Shown here one piece after another: positions 54,788 through 63,559 of a stretch of 64,000 nucleotides of DNA. The notes beneath the pieces are model-generated. The model had not been told where the DNA came from. It saw only the letters and a list, made by a program, of their open reading frames with translations, and searched no databases. Numbering within the stretch: position 1 is the first letter of the stretch; each line of letters opens with the position of its first letter. A program made the position numbers and the translations under genes. Source of the stretch: JAPPLB01 sp965218555 (GTDB lineage: Bacteria; Acidobacteriota; Terriglobia; Bryobacterales; UBA6623); the NCBI GenBank assembly GCA_965218555.1, contig OZ244625.1:4650001-4714000 (forward strand), read 5' to 3'.

Positions 54788-56410
54788 ATGAACCGTATTG
54801 CGAGAGCAATGATGAAGGTCGCTTGGGCGGCGACCGTCGTCGGAATCGTCGCTCACGCGGAGACGCTTTACGATCAGGAAGGAATCCAACTTCAAGGGAC
54901 GGCGCGGGTCGTGACCTACGCGGCCAGCATCTGCCGCGTATTGGAAGAACGTCACTCCGAGACGGAGTACGAGGAAATGCAGGCGAACCACGGCCGGCCA
55001 CTGCACGTCTGGCAGCTAGACTTCTCCGCTTACAACGGGACCGGGAAAGCACTCTCGTACCTGAAAGCCGGCTTCGAAATTGAATCGGAGTGGCCGCCGT
55101 GCACCAATTGGAGCGGCCCGTCTGGGAGTTATTCCAAGCCAGTGCTCTGGGCAGGCAGCTTTCAGTTGCTGCAGAAGCCCGGTGGGATGGAACCGGGCGA
55201 GGTGGTCCGCGACACAATCTTCTTACTCGTGTTTCACGAACATCAGCCGGTGTTCAAGAGATGGGGTGTCAATTTCGGGTTGGCTGAAGCAGGGGGAAGA
55301 AAAACTGACGCCGACCCGGCGAGGCCGGCGCCAGTACAGCGCCCCACCCAGCCATCGCGAGATGCTGCCCCCAGTCTTTCGAGTAGTGACAGGTCTTCGA
55401 AATGGGATGATTTGCTTCGACAAGGCGAAATCGCCGAGGACAACGGAGACTACAAAACTGCTAAGGAATTGCTCAGCCAAGCCTGTGGGCTCTTGGACGC
55501 CAGTTTGCCCGATGCTGCAGATCGGGCAAGCGCATGTATGCGATTGGCGAAGCTTCATGCGGTGCAAGGCGAGTTCAACAAAGCCGGCAAAGTCCTCCGT
55601 CAACTCTTGAAGACTCTGCGGTCGCCTGCTTCTTCGCAGCCGCTCAACATCGTCGAAGCGCTCCTTTTTCTCGCAGATGTTTACGCGGCGCAGTCCCCAC
55701 TGGACTCTGCTGCAGCGACTCTGCACGACATCATTCCGCTTCTCAATGAGCTGACTCAGCCACAGCGAATTCGCGCCCTGGCTCGCATGAGCGGGTTCTA
55801 CCTCGCTGCTAACTACCCGATAACAGGTAACGACAGCAATCGGATGGAACTTAACAACCGCAACCGGACGGCACGAGAATTCGGAACTCGTCTCTTGGAG
55901 CAAGCTCAGGCGGGGCTCGAAGCACAGCGTGACTTCGGCCCTGCGGAATACGTTACCGCTGCGACCGAAGTGGTTGGCGTTCTTCGCTTGTCTGGCAGAG
56001 AACAAGCTGCAAAAAAGTTGGACGAAAAGATCAAGGAGTGGAGGAAAAAGATCCCCCGAAGCTCTAGTGCCCTTCTGACCAGAGTCAAAAACGATTCGGC
56101 TCAAGAGGACCGTCCTCACCGCGTCGGGAAGGGGGTCGTATCACCAAGACTCGTGCGGAAACAGGAGCCCTCCTATACTCCTGGAGCAAGTAAGAGCAGT
56201 GTGGAAGGCACAGTTATGCTTTCCATCGAAGTCTGGCCGGATGGTCGGGCGCACAATATCCGGGTCATCCGGCGCCTTCCCTTTGGTTTGTCGTGGGCGG
56301 CGATTCAGGCTGTGCGCACATGGCGCTTTATACCCGGCAGTAAGTCGGGCGAGCCGGTCAAAGTGGCGGCGATCGTTGAAGTGAACTTCCGCCTTGTCCC
56401 CCCCCGATGA
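54788..56410 (+). CDS. TPR-containing protein with TonB C-terminal domain
   Basis: This 540-residue exported protein has an N-terminal hydrophobic leader (VAWAATVVGIVAHAE), a beta domain to about residue 165, and TPR-like helical repeats (DNGDYKTAKELLSQACGLLDAS, VQGEFNKAGKVLRQLL). The last 80 residues are a TonB C-terminal domain: GTVMLSIEVWPDGRAHNIRVIRRLPFG, then AVRTWRFIPG. No ExbB or ExbD is near. TonB-type domains on TPR proteins are common in Acidobacteriota, where they are not necessarily energy transducers. It is divergent from the proline-rich gene. Confidence 0.85.
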   Translation: MNRIARAMMKVAWAATVVGIVAHAETLYDQEGIQLQGTARVVTYAASICRVLEERHSETEYEEMQANHGRPLHVWQLDFSAYNGTGKALSYLKAGFEIESEWPPCTNWSGPSGSYSKPVLWAGSFQLLQKPGGMEPGEVVRDTIFLLVFHEHQPVFKRWGVNFGLAEAGGRKTDADPARPAPVQRPTQPSRDAAPSLSSSDRSSKWDDLLRQGEIAEDNGDYKTAKELLSQACGLLDASLPDAADRASACMRLAKLHAVQGEFNKAGKVLRQLLKTLRSPASSQPLNIVEALLFLADVYAAQSPLDSAAATLHDIIPLLNELTQPQRIRALARMSGFYLAANYPITGNDSNRMELNNRNRTAREFGTRLLEQAQAGLEAQRDFGPAEYVTAATEVVGVLRLSGREQAAKKLDEKIKEWRKKIPRSSSALLTRVKNDSAQEDRPHRVGKGVVSPRLVRKQEPSYTPGASKSSVEGTVMLSIEVWPDGRAHNIRVIRRLPFGLSWAAIQAVRTWRFIPGSKSGEPVKVAAIVEVNFRLVPPR

Positions 56411-56476
56411 TCGAAGGCTTCCCCCGCAACTAGAAAGTGGCTTCGAATCAGCCGACCCAAGGGAGGAAAGAACATC

Positions 56477-57091
56477 ATGATTCAGCGAACGGTTTCCGCA
56501 TTGGCCACGACAGTCGTTCTAACCTGTGGGCTATGGGCCTCCACCGTGATCCAGGTCAGCTTCCAGGAAATGGTCGCCACAAGTGAATTCATTTTCGAAG
56601 GCACGGTAATCAATCAGGAGGCGATTCGGCCCGACGGATCGACCAACATCTTCACAAGGGTTACGTTCGCGGTTTCGGACGTTCTCAAGGGAGACTACGA
56701 TGAATCCGCGGTATCGCTCTATTTCATGGGTGGAACGATTGGGTCACTGACGCTCTCGATCAGCGACATGCAGATTCCCAAGAACGGAGAGCGGGGCATC
56801 TACTTCGTGGAGTCGATCGCAAAGCGGCAGGTTCATCCCTTGTACGGTTGGAATCAGGGCCGGTTCCTGATTCTGAATGATCGAGACGGTAACCCGCGCA
56901 TACACACGGCCAAGGGCAAGCCCGTCCGAAGCGTTGGCAAAATCGCTACCCCTACCGTGGCGGCGCTGCTTGACGGCGCGTCGGCGGCGGCCCTCGGCGT
57001 CGAGGTTGCCGCAGACCCAGCCGGTGTCGGAAGCGGCCTGACGCCCGGCGCATTCAAACAAAGAATCCGTGACATCGGCGGCTTACGTTGA
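56477..57091 (+). CDS. Unknown secreted protein coupled to matrixin gene
   Basis: This 204-residue protein starts after GGGAGGAAAG with a signal peptide (ALATTVVLTCGLWASTVI). The body has SEFIFEGTVINQEAI and FAVSDVLKGDYDESAV, then EQGIYFVE-like GERGIYFVESI, a pattern of a small beta domain seen beside metalloprotease genes in several bacteria. No catalytic motif is visible. Its stop overlaps the TTG start of the matrixin gene (TTGA), so the pair is translationally coupled and probably functions together, perhaps as an inhibitor, chaperone or substrate protein. Confidence 0.75.
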   Translation: MIQRTVSALATTVVLTCGLWASTVIQVSFQEMVATSEFIFEGTVINQEAIRPDGSTNIFTRVTFAVSDVLKGDYDESAVSLYFMGGTIGSLTLSISDMQIPKNGERGIYFVESIAKRQVHPLYGWNQGRFLILNDRDGNPRIHTAKGKPVRSVGKIATPTVAALLDGASAAALGVEVAADPAGVGSGLTPGAFKQRIRDIGGLR

Positions 57092-58365
57092 AAAAGCTTT
57101 GCCTTGCGGGTGTTTTCGCCGCGGTGCTCATCGCGGTTCCGCTCATCGAAGCCTACGAACTGCTTGGGTACCGTTGGCCGAAACCTTCAACGACTTTTTA
57201 CATTGGAGGCCTCGGGGATGGAATCTGGAACTCCTCCTTCGGCGAAGCCATGTCACTGTGGAACGAGCGGACGATCTTCAGTTTCAGCAGCGTCCCCGCC
57301 TACGCGGACCCCTGTTCCGATCCATACGAGAATCCCCGAAGGAACGGCGTCCATTTTTCCGACACCTTGTGCGGAGAGGATTGGGGTAGCACTCCGCCAT
57401 TGGCTGTCGCCTCGACTTGGTCCACTACAAACGGCGTGATCCTCCAGAGCGGTATCGTGTTCAACAGGACTTACAAGTGGGATGTCTACAGCGGCCCGTA
57501 CCAAGCCGGCAATTGGTATGGCATCCACGATTTCCGCCGTATCGCCGTACACGAACTCGGCCATGCGCTTGGGCTGGACCACGAGAACGACGTCCCCTCC
57601 ATCATGTCCATACGCACGCCATATGACATCGAAGCGCCCCAAGCCGATGATATTGCGGGCGTCGCGGCGATATATGGAGAGGCCCCGCCTCCCAACAACG
57701 ACAATGCGTTCGCGACCTTGATATTCCCGCAGATTGCCGATGGCTCTTCCAGCGACGGCTCATTCTTTCGAACCACGATCTCGCTGACACGCAAGGCCAG
57801 AGGCGATGCCAACTGCCGCCTGATCCTGTACGGCATGGACACGGACTTTGGCGCGGGAAGGGGATCATTGTTCACGCTGACCGTTCCGGGCAACGGCTTT
57901 ATGTCGTTCAGGACGACGGGTGCCGACCGTCTCCAATCCGGCTATGCAACGGTGGGCTGTGACAGGCGTATATCCGGGCATCTCACCTATGCAACCTATG
58001 ACGCATCTGGAACGAAGTTCGCAGAGGCCACGGTGTTTCCGACGGAGGTTGAATCTTCGAGCTACAGCATGATCGTTGACGGTCGCGACGGAGCGCGGCT
58101 CGGGCTGGCGATTGCGAACAATACGGATCTCTCGAGAACCTATAACCTCACATTGCGGGACTGGGCGGGCTATAGGGTGAGCACGGGCTCCGTGACCGTC
58201 CCGGAGCGCTCAAACGTTGCCCAATTCCTCAGCGAACTGATTTCACCACCCCCGGCTTCGGGGATTGTCTATCTCCTGGAGGTCCGGTCCTCCGATCATT
58301 CGGATTTTTCAATGATTGGACTCCATGTAACGGGGTTCGTTTTTTCGACAGTACCTGCCAATTAG
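57088..58365 (+). CDS. Matrixin-type zinc metalloprotease (secreted)
   Basis: This 425-residue secreted protease uses a TTG start overlapping the preceding stop, followed by a signal peptide (LCLAGVFAAVLIAVPLIEA). The zinc site is HELGHALGLDH (His155, Glu156, His159, His165) with the Met-turn SIMS near residue 171, the signature of matrixin/metzincins. A propeptide cysteine switch is not evident. The C-terminal 200 residues are beta-rich (SLTRKARGDANCRLILYG, then TYNLTLRDWAGYRVSTG) and may bind the cell surface. It is released or surface-bound, with unknown targets. Confidence 0.92.
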   Translation: MKKLCLAGVFAAVLIAVPLIEAYELLGYRWPKPSTTFYIGGLGDGIWNSSFGEAMSLWNERTIFSFSSVPAYADPCSDPYENPRRNGVHFSDTLCGEDWGSTPPLAVASTWSTTNGVILQSGIVFNRTYKWDVYSGPYQAGNWYGIHDFRRIAVHELGHALGLDHENDVPSIMSIRTPYDIEAPQADDIAGVAAIYGEAPPPNNDNAFATLIFPQIADGSSSDGSFFRTTISLTRKARGDANCRLILYGMDTDFGAGRGSLFTLTVPGNGFMSFRTTGADRLQSGYATVGCDRRISGHLTYATYDASGTKFAEATVFPTEVESSSYSMIVDGRDGARLGLAIANNTDLSRTYNLTLRDWAGYRVSTGSVTVPERSNVAQFLSELISPPPASGIVYLLEVRSSDHSDFSMIGLHVTGFVFSTVPAN

Positions 58366-58608
58366 GCTGCACAGCGCCGTCTTCTTCACCGGCCTCAACA
58401 AGCTGGGTCACCTGATCGAAGCAGGTGAGGTGGTGCTACATCCGTTGCGAGGATGCAAAAGATTTTCTTCATTAGGAGCCATCCGTGCCAACCTCTTTGA
58501 CTTCTGCAGAAAGGTCATCAAGCCTCATGGGGTTCGGAAACTTCGCGCAACCGATCCAGACTGTGTGAAAACCCACCGGGGGGGGCTGCCCTGCCTGCTG
58601 GAGGTAGA

Positions 58609-58740
58609 ATGGAGCATCGCATACATCACTGGGGCAGATCGCGCTCAGGTGCTTCTGCTGCCGGATTCGGTAGATGACTATGTGGGTGCAGACACTATGC
58701 AAGTACGGGTGGGTGCTAGAATCCACGCGCTTTGGCGCCT
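58609..58740 (+). pseudogene. N-terminal remnant of IS1182-like transposase
   Basis: The plus-strand frame reads SIAYITGADRAQVLLLPDSVDDYVGADTMQVRV over about 33 residues, matching the conserved start of IS1182/IS5-type transposases, in which a YI.GADR..LLLP..(V/I)DDYV segment precedes the body. After that the frame becomes unrelated. No inverted repeats were found. The sequence shows that an insertion sequence once lay here. Confidence 0.5.
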
Positions 58741-59040
58741 CCACGAAGACCGGTTTTCGCCGATCCGCCATCGAAACCACGGCAGGGTTCCGAGACACCG
58801 CACCTCAGAGGGGAGTCCGCGCGGATTGGGCGGGATAGCGGTTGCCGGTCGAATCCTCCCGGTGGCGAGCTTGCCCGCCTTCGGGCAGAACCCGCAGCAA
58901 TTCCTTGCCGTCGTGGTCCAGGGGGAGTGCGGCGGTAGCTCCGCTGAAGGCCGCTCGGCAGGCGGACCCGGCGGGTCGGCCAGCAGCAACTTCCTTTCCC
59001 GGGAGATGCCAAACACAGTAGAATCATCTACGGAGACGAA

Positions 59041-59250
59041 ATGGCTGAGGAAATCATTTTCTCCGTTCAGGAATCGCCAGAAGGCGGCTACGAAGCACAA
59101 GCCTTGTCTGCCCCGATCTTCACCGAGGCAGACAATGTGGAGGAACTCCGAGCGGCTGTACGGGATGCGACCGAGTGTCATTTCGAGGAAGGCGAACGTC
59201 CCCATCTCATTCGACTTCACTTCGTGCGCGATGAAGTCATCGCCGTATGA
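59041..59250 (+). CDS. hicB: HicB-like antitoxin
   Basis: This 69-residue protein has the HicB small-domain pattern: IIFSVQESPEGGYEAQALS near the start, then IFTEADNVEELRAAVRDA and HFEEGERPHLIRL, a partial RNase H-like fold that binds HicA. The longer HicB forms carry an extra DNA-binding tail, absent here. It is followed by a HicA gene with a 4-base overlap (ATGA). The pair is a type II toxin-antitoxin module. Confidence 0.85.
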   Translation: MAEEIIFSVQESPEGGYEAQALSAPIFTEADNVEELRAAVRDATECHFEEGERPHLIRLHFVRDEVIAV

Positions 59251-59489
59251 GGTTGCCCCGCGACCTGAGCGGAGCTGATCTTGCCGGCAAGCTCATCCAG
59301 CTCGGTTACAAGCAGACTCGGCAGACAGGAAGCCATCTGCGGTTGACGCGGACGACTGCTCAAGGCACTCACCACATTACAATTCCACAGCATAAGGCCC
59401 TCCGCATGGGAACACTCAACGCCATCCTGGGCGAAATTGCTCGCCATCTCGAAATCAGCAAAGCAGCATTACTGGATCAGATTCACTAA
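59247..59489 (+). CDS. hicA: HicA-type mRNA interferase toxin
   Basis: This 80-residue protein is a HicA (YcfA) toxin, a small double-stranded RNA-binding-like RNase. The family pattern LIQLGYKQTRQTGSHLRLTR contains the catalytic His30 in TGSH; the C-terminus LRMGTLNAILGEIARHLEIS completes the fold. Its ATG overlaps the HicB stop (59247-59250), so the two are translationally coupled. The antitoxin-first order and size are typical of HicBA. It cleaves mRNA when unopposed. Confidence 0.9.
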   Translation: MRLPRDLSGADLAGKLIQLGYKQTRQTGSHLRLTRTTAQGTHHITIPQHKALRMGTLNAILGEIARHLEISKAALLDQIH

Positions 59490-59550
59490 TACGGCCCTTA
59501 CTCAGACACCCGCGAGTTCGAGCAGGAGTGCCTCCTGCGCTGTCGCCGTG

Positions 59551-60003
59551 GGCAAGGACCCGCGGATGGTCGTCCACAACGCCGTGACGGGCGTCGTGGA
59601 AACCCCGATGCACTTGCTGAGGGAGCATCGCGTGACTCCCAAAGAGCTTCTGTTCGTCCGGAACAACCAAGTTCTGCCGGGGAGCCTGACGCTAAGCCCG
59701 TATCCCGCCGCCAACTGGGAGCTCGAAGTAAGCGGCCTGGTAACACCGGCGCTGACGGTCAGCTTTTCGGATTTGGCCCGGATCGCGCAGGCTGAGGACG
59801 TTGCGGTGTTGCAATGCGCGGGTGACGGCCGCGCCTTCTACGAACGAACCGCCATGGCCAAGGGCACGCAGTGGCAGCACGGCGGAATGGCCAGATTCGA
59901 TGGCAGGGCGTACTCTTGAAGCAGTTGCTGGACTCCTTCGGCTTGCTGGTAAGCGCGGATGGTCGGTTCCTGACGGCCGAGGGGCGCGATTCGGTCTTGT
60001 TCA
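59551..60003 (+). pseudogene. Truncated, frameshifted sulfite oxidase-like protein
   Basis: From about 59551 the frame reads DPRMVVHNAVTGVVETPMHLL, LFVRNNQVLPGSL and VAVLQCAGDGRAFYERTA, the molybdopterin domain pattern of sulfite oxidase/YedY-type enzymes, including the conserved Cys (LQCAGDGR). At about 59900 the match shifts to the +1 frame (GVLLKQLLDSFGLLVSADGRF). Both ends are missing: no leader or start on the left, and the C-terminal dimer domain is absent because the enolase-like gene follows at 60006. It is a decayed gene. Confidence 0.65.
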
Positions 60004-60005
60004 GG

Positions 60006-61124
60006 TCAGGTGTCGGTACGGTAGCGTCTCAACTGATCTTCGTCGAGCTCGACGCCGAGGCCGGGGCCGCTGGGCGGCTTGGCGGTGACAGGGCCGATGG
60101 AAAGGGGTTTCGTAATCATGTCGGCGTCATGGTACAGGGGACCGAGAAGGTCCGCCGGGTAGGTTTCGCTGTCGATCGCGTGCCCGGCGACGGCCAGTTG
60201 CAGCATGGCGGCCGTGCCGATGCCGAGTTCGAGATTGCTGCCCATGGCGCACACGATGCCCGCCGCGCGAGCGACCTGACCGATCTCAAGTGTCGCTTGA
60301 ATTCCTCCGTGTTTACCCGGGTAGACACTGAGGATATCCGCGGCATGATGCCGCGTCAGATGGAAAGCGTCGTTAAGCGTGAAGATGCTCTCGTCCGCCA
60401 TGATGGGTATCGTGGTGGAACGGCGGACATCGGCCATCGTAGCGGGGTCATGCACACCGACGGGCTGTTCGGCGAACAGGATATCGAGTTCTTCGAGTTG
60501 GGCCAGCATGCGGCGAGCCTGAGCGGCGTTCCAGCCGCAGTTGGCGTCGATGCCGATCGGGATGTCGGGTCCGGCGAGTTCACGAACCGCCTTGACGCGG
60601 GCAAGATCGCCGGCGGGATCGAGTCCGACCTTGACCTTGAGGCATTTGACTCCCCAGTCGAGGAAACGCTCGGAGAGGGAGCATGCTTTGTCGATTCCGA
60701 ATGCCCCGACAACCATTTTGATGGGCACTTCGTCGCGAAGACGTCCGCCGAGGAGCTGATAGACAGGGACTCCCGCCGCCTTGCCCGCCAGGTCCCAGAG
60801 GGCCATTTCGACGGCGGCCTTGGTGAAGGGGTTCTGTTTCAGGACGCGGTCCATTTTCTGGCGCACCAACGAGACACGCGTCGGGTCTTCGCCATAGATC
60901 GCCGGGCCGAGGAGATTCCGGAGCGCCTCGACACAGCCCACGCTCGTCTCGCCGCTCCAGCGGGGCGCAACGGTGGCCTCGCCGAGCCCGATGAGGCCTT
61001 CGTCGGTATGGACGCGGACGAGGACGTAGGGCGAATCGATGTGCTCGCCATGAGCGGTCTTGGTCGTCAGTCCCTGCTTGAGGGGTACGTTGATGGGGAT
61101 GGGCTCGATTCGGGTGATTTTCAT
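60006..61124 (-). CDS. Enolase-superfamily protein (muconate/dipeptide-epimerase-type)
   Basis: This 372-residue enzyme is of the mandelate racemase/muconate lactonizing family, which abstracts a proton next to a carboxylate with Mg2+. The second-strand Lys pair is in CLKVKVG near residue 165, metal ligands are Asp in IGIDANCGW, Glu in FAEQPV and Asp in MADESIF, and the last Lys is in YPGKHGG. These fit the MLE-subgroup. No neighbour reveals the substrate. It starts at 61124 on the minus strand. Confidence 0.93.
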   Translation of the reverse strand: MKITRIEPIPINVPLKQGLTTKTAHGEHIDSPYVLVRVHTDEGLIGLGEATVAPRWSGETSVGCVEALRNLLGPAIYGEDPTRVSLVRQKMDRVLKQNPFTKAAVEMALWDLAGKAAGVPVYQLLGGRLRDEVPIKMVVGAFGIDKACSLSERFLDWGVKCLKVKVGLDPAGDLARVKAVRELAGPDIPIGIDANCGWNAAQARRMLAQLEELDILFAEQPVGVHDPATMADVRRSTTIPIMADESIFTLNDAFHLTRHHAADILSVYPGKHGGIQATLEIGQVARAAGIVCAMGSNLELGIGTAAMLQLAVAGHAIDSETYPADLLGPLYHDADMITKPLSIGPVTAKPPSGPGLGVELDEDQLRRYRTDT

Positions 61125-61438
61125 TTCGCGCTGCCGTTCGGGTGTCGGGTTCGTGCCGGCGGCCCGGTGTCAGAACAGGACGGCTTCTGTCATCTCTGTT
61201 GAGAGTATGAGAGTAGCGTACATCGGATGAGGCCGGATCGGTTCGTCTGGCAGTTATCCTGTCGTTCAACACGTGAGGAGGCAAGGTTCCTTTGATGGAC
61301 GTCAGTTGGTGAGACAGGCAGGCTGAGGTACTACCGAAGGACGACGGGCTCCCGGAGGACAAGCTGAAGCGAATACACTGAGATTGAGGTTGATCTTCGC
61401 CGCCTGCCGGAGTTCTTTGAAGTCGGAAGATCCGAGTC
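61125..61438. other. Divergent intergenic region of 314 bases
   Basis: No gene is supported here. The region must hold the promoters for the enolase-type gene (minus) and the cytochrome peroxidase gene (plus), but I can place no clear -35/-10 pair. No repeat was found. Confidence 0.4.
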
Positions 61439-62398
61439 ATGAACCTGAGACACATTCCGTTGCTGGCCGCCCTGCTTACGGCCGGCTCCGCCCTGGGAGC
61501 GGACATCGAATCCGCGAAGCCCGTCACAGCCCGTGAGGCGCTGGGGTGGAAGCTTTTCTTCGATCCGGTCCTGTCGCGTCCGAAGAACTTTTCGTGCTCG
61601 AGCTGTCACCTGCCGGATAAGGGTTGGGAATCAGGCGTGGCGCTGGCGAAAGGCGCGCACGGCGACCTGCTGCCCCGCCATGTCCCTACCGTCGTGAATC
61701 TCGACGAGGCCGAGTTCTTCTTCTGGGACGGGAGAGCGGGTTCGCTCGAGGAACAGGCGAAAGGGCCGATTACCAGTCCGATCGAGATGGATCTGAAGCT
61801 GGACGAAGCCGTGGCCCGAGTGAGTACTGAACCGCACTACCCTAAAGCGTTCGCAGCGCTGGGTGTCAAGAGAATTACCATCGACGATATTGTTGGCGCG
61901 ATCGCCGATTTCGAACGCCGCCTTGTCACCGGTGAGACCGCCTTCGACCGCTGGCTGCAAGGCGACAGATCGGCTCTGAGCGAGGCGCAGAACCGCGGGC
62001 GCATGATCTTCTTCACCACCGGTCAATGCGCCCTCTGCCACATCGGCCGAAACTTCACCGACGGGGATTTCCACAACATCGGGACCGCTACCGAAAACGA
62101 CAAGGGACGCTACGCCGTTACCAAAGACGAAGCGGAAATGGGCATGTTCAAGACGCCTTCCCTCCGAAACTGGAAGGGCCGCGAGCCGTTCATGCACGAC
62201 GGCCGCTTCGCCACGATGCGCGACGTGGTCGATTTCTACAGCAAGCCGCAAGACAGCGGGATTGGTGAGACGGAGATCGATCCGCTCGAGCTCGGCGACG
62301 ATGAGAAAATCGACCTTCTCGCCTTCATGGAAGCGCTCAACGGCTCTTGGCCGGACCTCACACCGTTCGAGGCGGCCTGGCGGAAGTTGGTTGAATAG
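61439..62398 (+). CDS. Di-heme cytochrome c peroxidase (MauG/CcpA family)
   Basis: This 319-residue protein has a signal peptide (IPLLAALLTAGSALGAD) and two c-heme motifs, CSSCH at residues 53-57 and CALCH near 197. Blocks around them (FDPVLSRPKNFSC, PTVVNLDEAEFFFWDG, DEAEMGMFKTPSLRNW) match the di-heme cytochrome c peroxidase family. It reduces hydrogen peroxide with electrons from small cytochromes in the periplasm, or may oxidise other substrates like MauG. A Met-type distal ligand in KRITIDDI is not clearly assigned. Confidence 0.93.
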   Translation: MNLRHIPLLAALLTAGSALGADIESAKPVTAREALGWKLFFDPVLSRPKNFSCSSCHLPDKGWESGVALAKGAHGDLLPRHVPTVVNLDEAEFFFWDGRAGSLEEQAKGPITSPIEMDLKLDEAVARVSTEPHYPKAFAALGVKRITIDDIVGAIADFERRLVTGETAFDRWLQGDRSALSEAQNRGRMIFFTTGQCALCHIGRNFTDGDFHNIGTATENDKGRYAVTKDEAEMGMFKTPSLRNWKGREPFMHDGRFATMRDVVDFYSKPQDSGIGETEIDPLELGDDEKIDLLAFMEALNGSWPDLTPFEAAWRKLVE

Positions 62399-62470
62399 AG
62401 TCGGCTCTGCACGAGCGTCGGGCATCCCGCTTGGACGATCGACCTGCGCCGGATCGGATAGAATCCCATC

Positions 62471-63460
62471 ATGATTCGCATCGCGTTCTTACTGCTTCTC
62501 GCCGTATCCACCGCCGCGGCGCAGAGCGAGCCCTTCGCGGCTGTCGCTCGCAAGACGTTCATCGACCTGCTGAAGTTGCCGCAGGAGCACCCCACGGTAG
62601 ACGTGGCGGCGCACGGGACACGAACCGAGGAAGGCCTGATCATCGAAGACATCTCGTGGAAATCGCTCGATGAGGAGACGGTTCCCGCCTTTGTCGTAAG
62701 GCCCGCGAAGATCGACGGGCGGCTGCCCGCGGTCATCTGCCTGCACGGTTCGAGCGGCAGCAGGGACGCGATGGTCACGAAGGAGTTCGGCCCCGGAGAG
62801 TGGGTGCGCTACGGCCGCGACAAGCCCCACACGCGAATGCTGGGGTGGGCTCGTGAACTCGCGCGGCGCGGCTATGTCGCGCTCTCGATGACCCAACGCG
62901 GTCTCGACCGGCGCGGCCCACCGATCAACACGCAATCCAACGTACTTCTGACGCGGAATCGCACCGGCATGGGGGCTGTGCTGCATGAAATCCGGCAGGC
63001 GGTAAGCTGGTTGGTCGAGCGCCCGGACGTCGACCCGAAGCGGATCGGCGCGACGGGCATGTCGTTCGGGGGTATTACCTCTTTCTACATGTGGGTGATC
63101 GATGAACGCATCGCGGCTGCCGCTCCCCTTTGCGGCGGAGTGGGGTCCGTGGATGTGTTCGCTCGCAAGGGCCGGATCAGTTATCACGGCACCTATTGGT
63201 GGGTTCCCGGAATGCTGGCCAAAGGTGACCAGGCGGACTTCGCGGCGGCGATTGCGCCCAAACCGCTGATGCTCTGGGCGCCGACCGAAGATGTCGGAAT
63301 GCCGAAGGAGGGCGTCGATCAGTTTGTCGCCACGGTGCGCCCTGCTTTCGAGCGCGCCGGTAAACCCTCGTCGTTTATCGTTCATCAGCAGCCGGGCGGC
63401 CACTCCTTCACCATCGCCGCTTTTGAGGCGATGGTCGAATTCTTCAACGAACACCTGTAA
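62471..63460 (+). CDS. Secreted alpha/beta hydrolase
   Basis: This 329-residue hydrolase has a signal peptide (RIAFLLLLAVSTAAAQ) and an alpha/beta hydrolase fold: CLHGSSGSRDA oxyanion-type loop near residue 95, the nucleophile elbow TGMSFGGIT with Ser near 197, an Asp in the mid region and the terminal His in QPGGHSF. It is similar to acetylxylan esterase- and dienelactone hydrolase-type secreted enzymes of Acidobacteriota. Together with the PQQ gene downstream it may serve extracytoplasmic catabolism. It starts 72 bases after the peroxidase gene. Confidence 0.9.
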   Translation: MIRIAFLLLLAVSTAAAQSEPFAAVARKTFIDLLKLPQEHPTVDVAAHGTRTEEGLIIEDISWKSLDEETVPAFVVRPAKIDGRLPAVICLHGSSGSRDAMVTKEFGPGEWVRYGRDKPHTRMLGWARELARRGYVALSMTQRGLDRRGPPINTQSNVLLTRNRTGMGAVLHEIRQAVSWLVERPDVDPKRIGATGMSFGGITSFYMWVIDERIAAAAPLCGGVGSVDVFARKGRISYHGTYWWVPGMLAKGDQADFAAAIAPKPLMLWAPTEDVGMPKEGVDQFVATVRPAFERAGKPSSFIVHQQPGGHSFTIAAFEAMVEFFNEHL

Positions 63461-63463
63461 TGC

Positions 63464-63524
63464 CCGGCCGCCGCGGTGCCATCGTTGGTCGGCGAGCCTC
63501 GCGGCGCGGCCGGTCGCATGTTTT
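63464..63524 (+). terminator. Possible rho-independent terminator
   Basis: CCGGCCGCCGCG (63464-63475) can pair with CGCGGCGCGGCCGG (63500-63513) with a small bulge, and a TTTT follows at 63521. The loop is long (about 25 bases), which weakens the case. It lies just after the hydrolase stop. Confidence 0.3.
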
Positions 63525-63559
63525 CGATCCGGGATATAAAATATTTGTTCCCAACCCTC

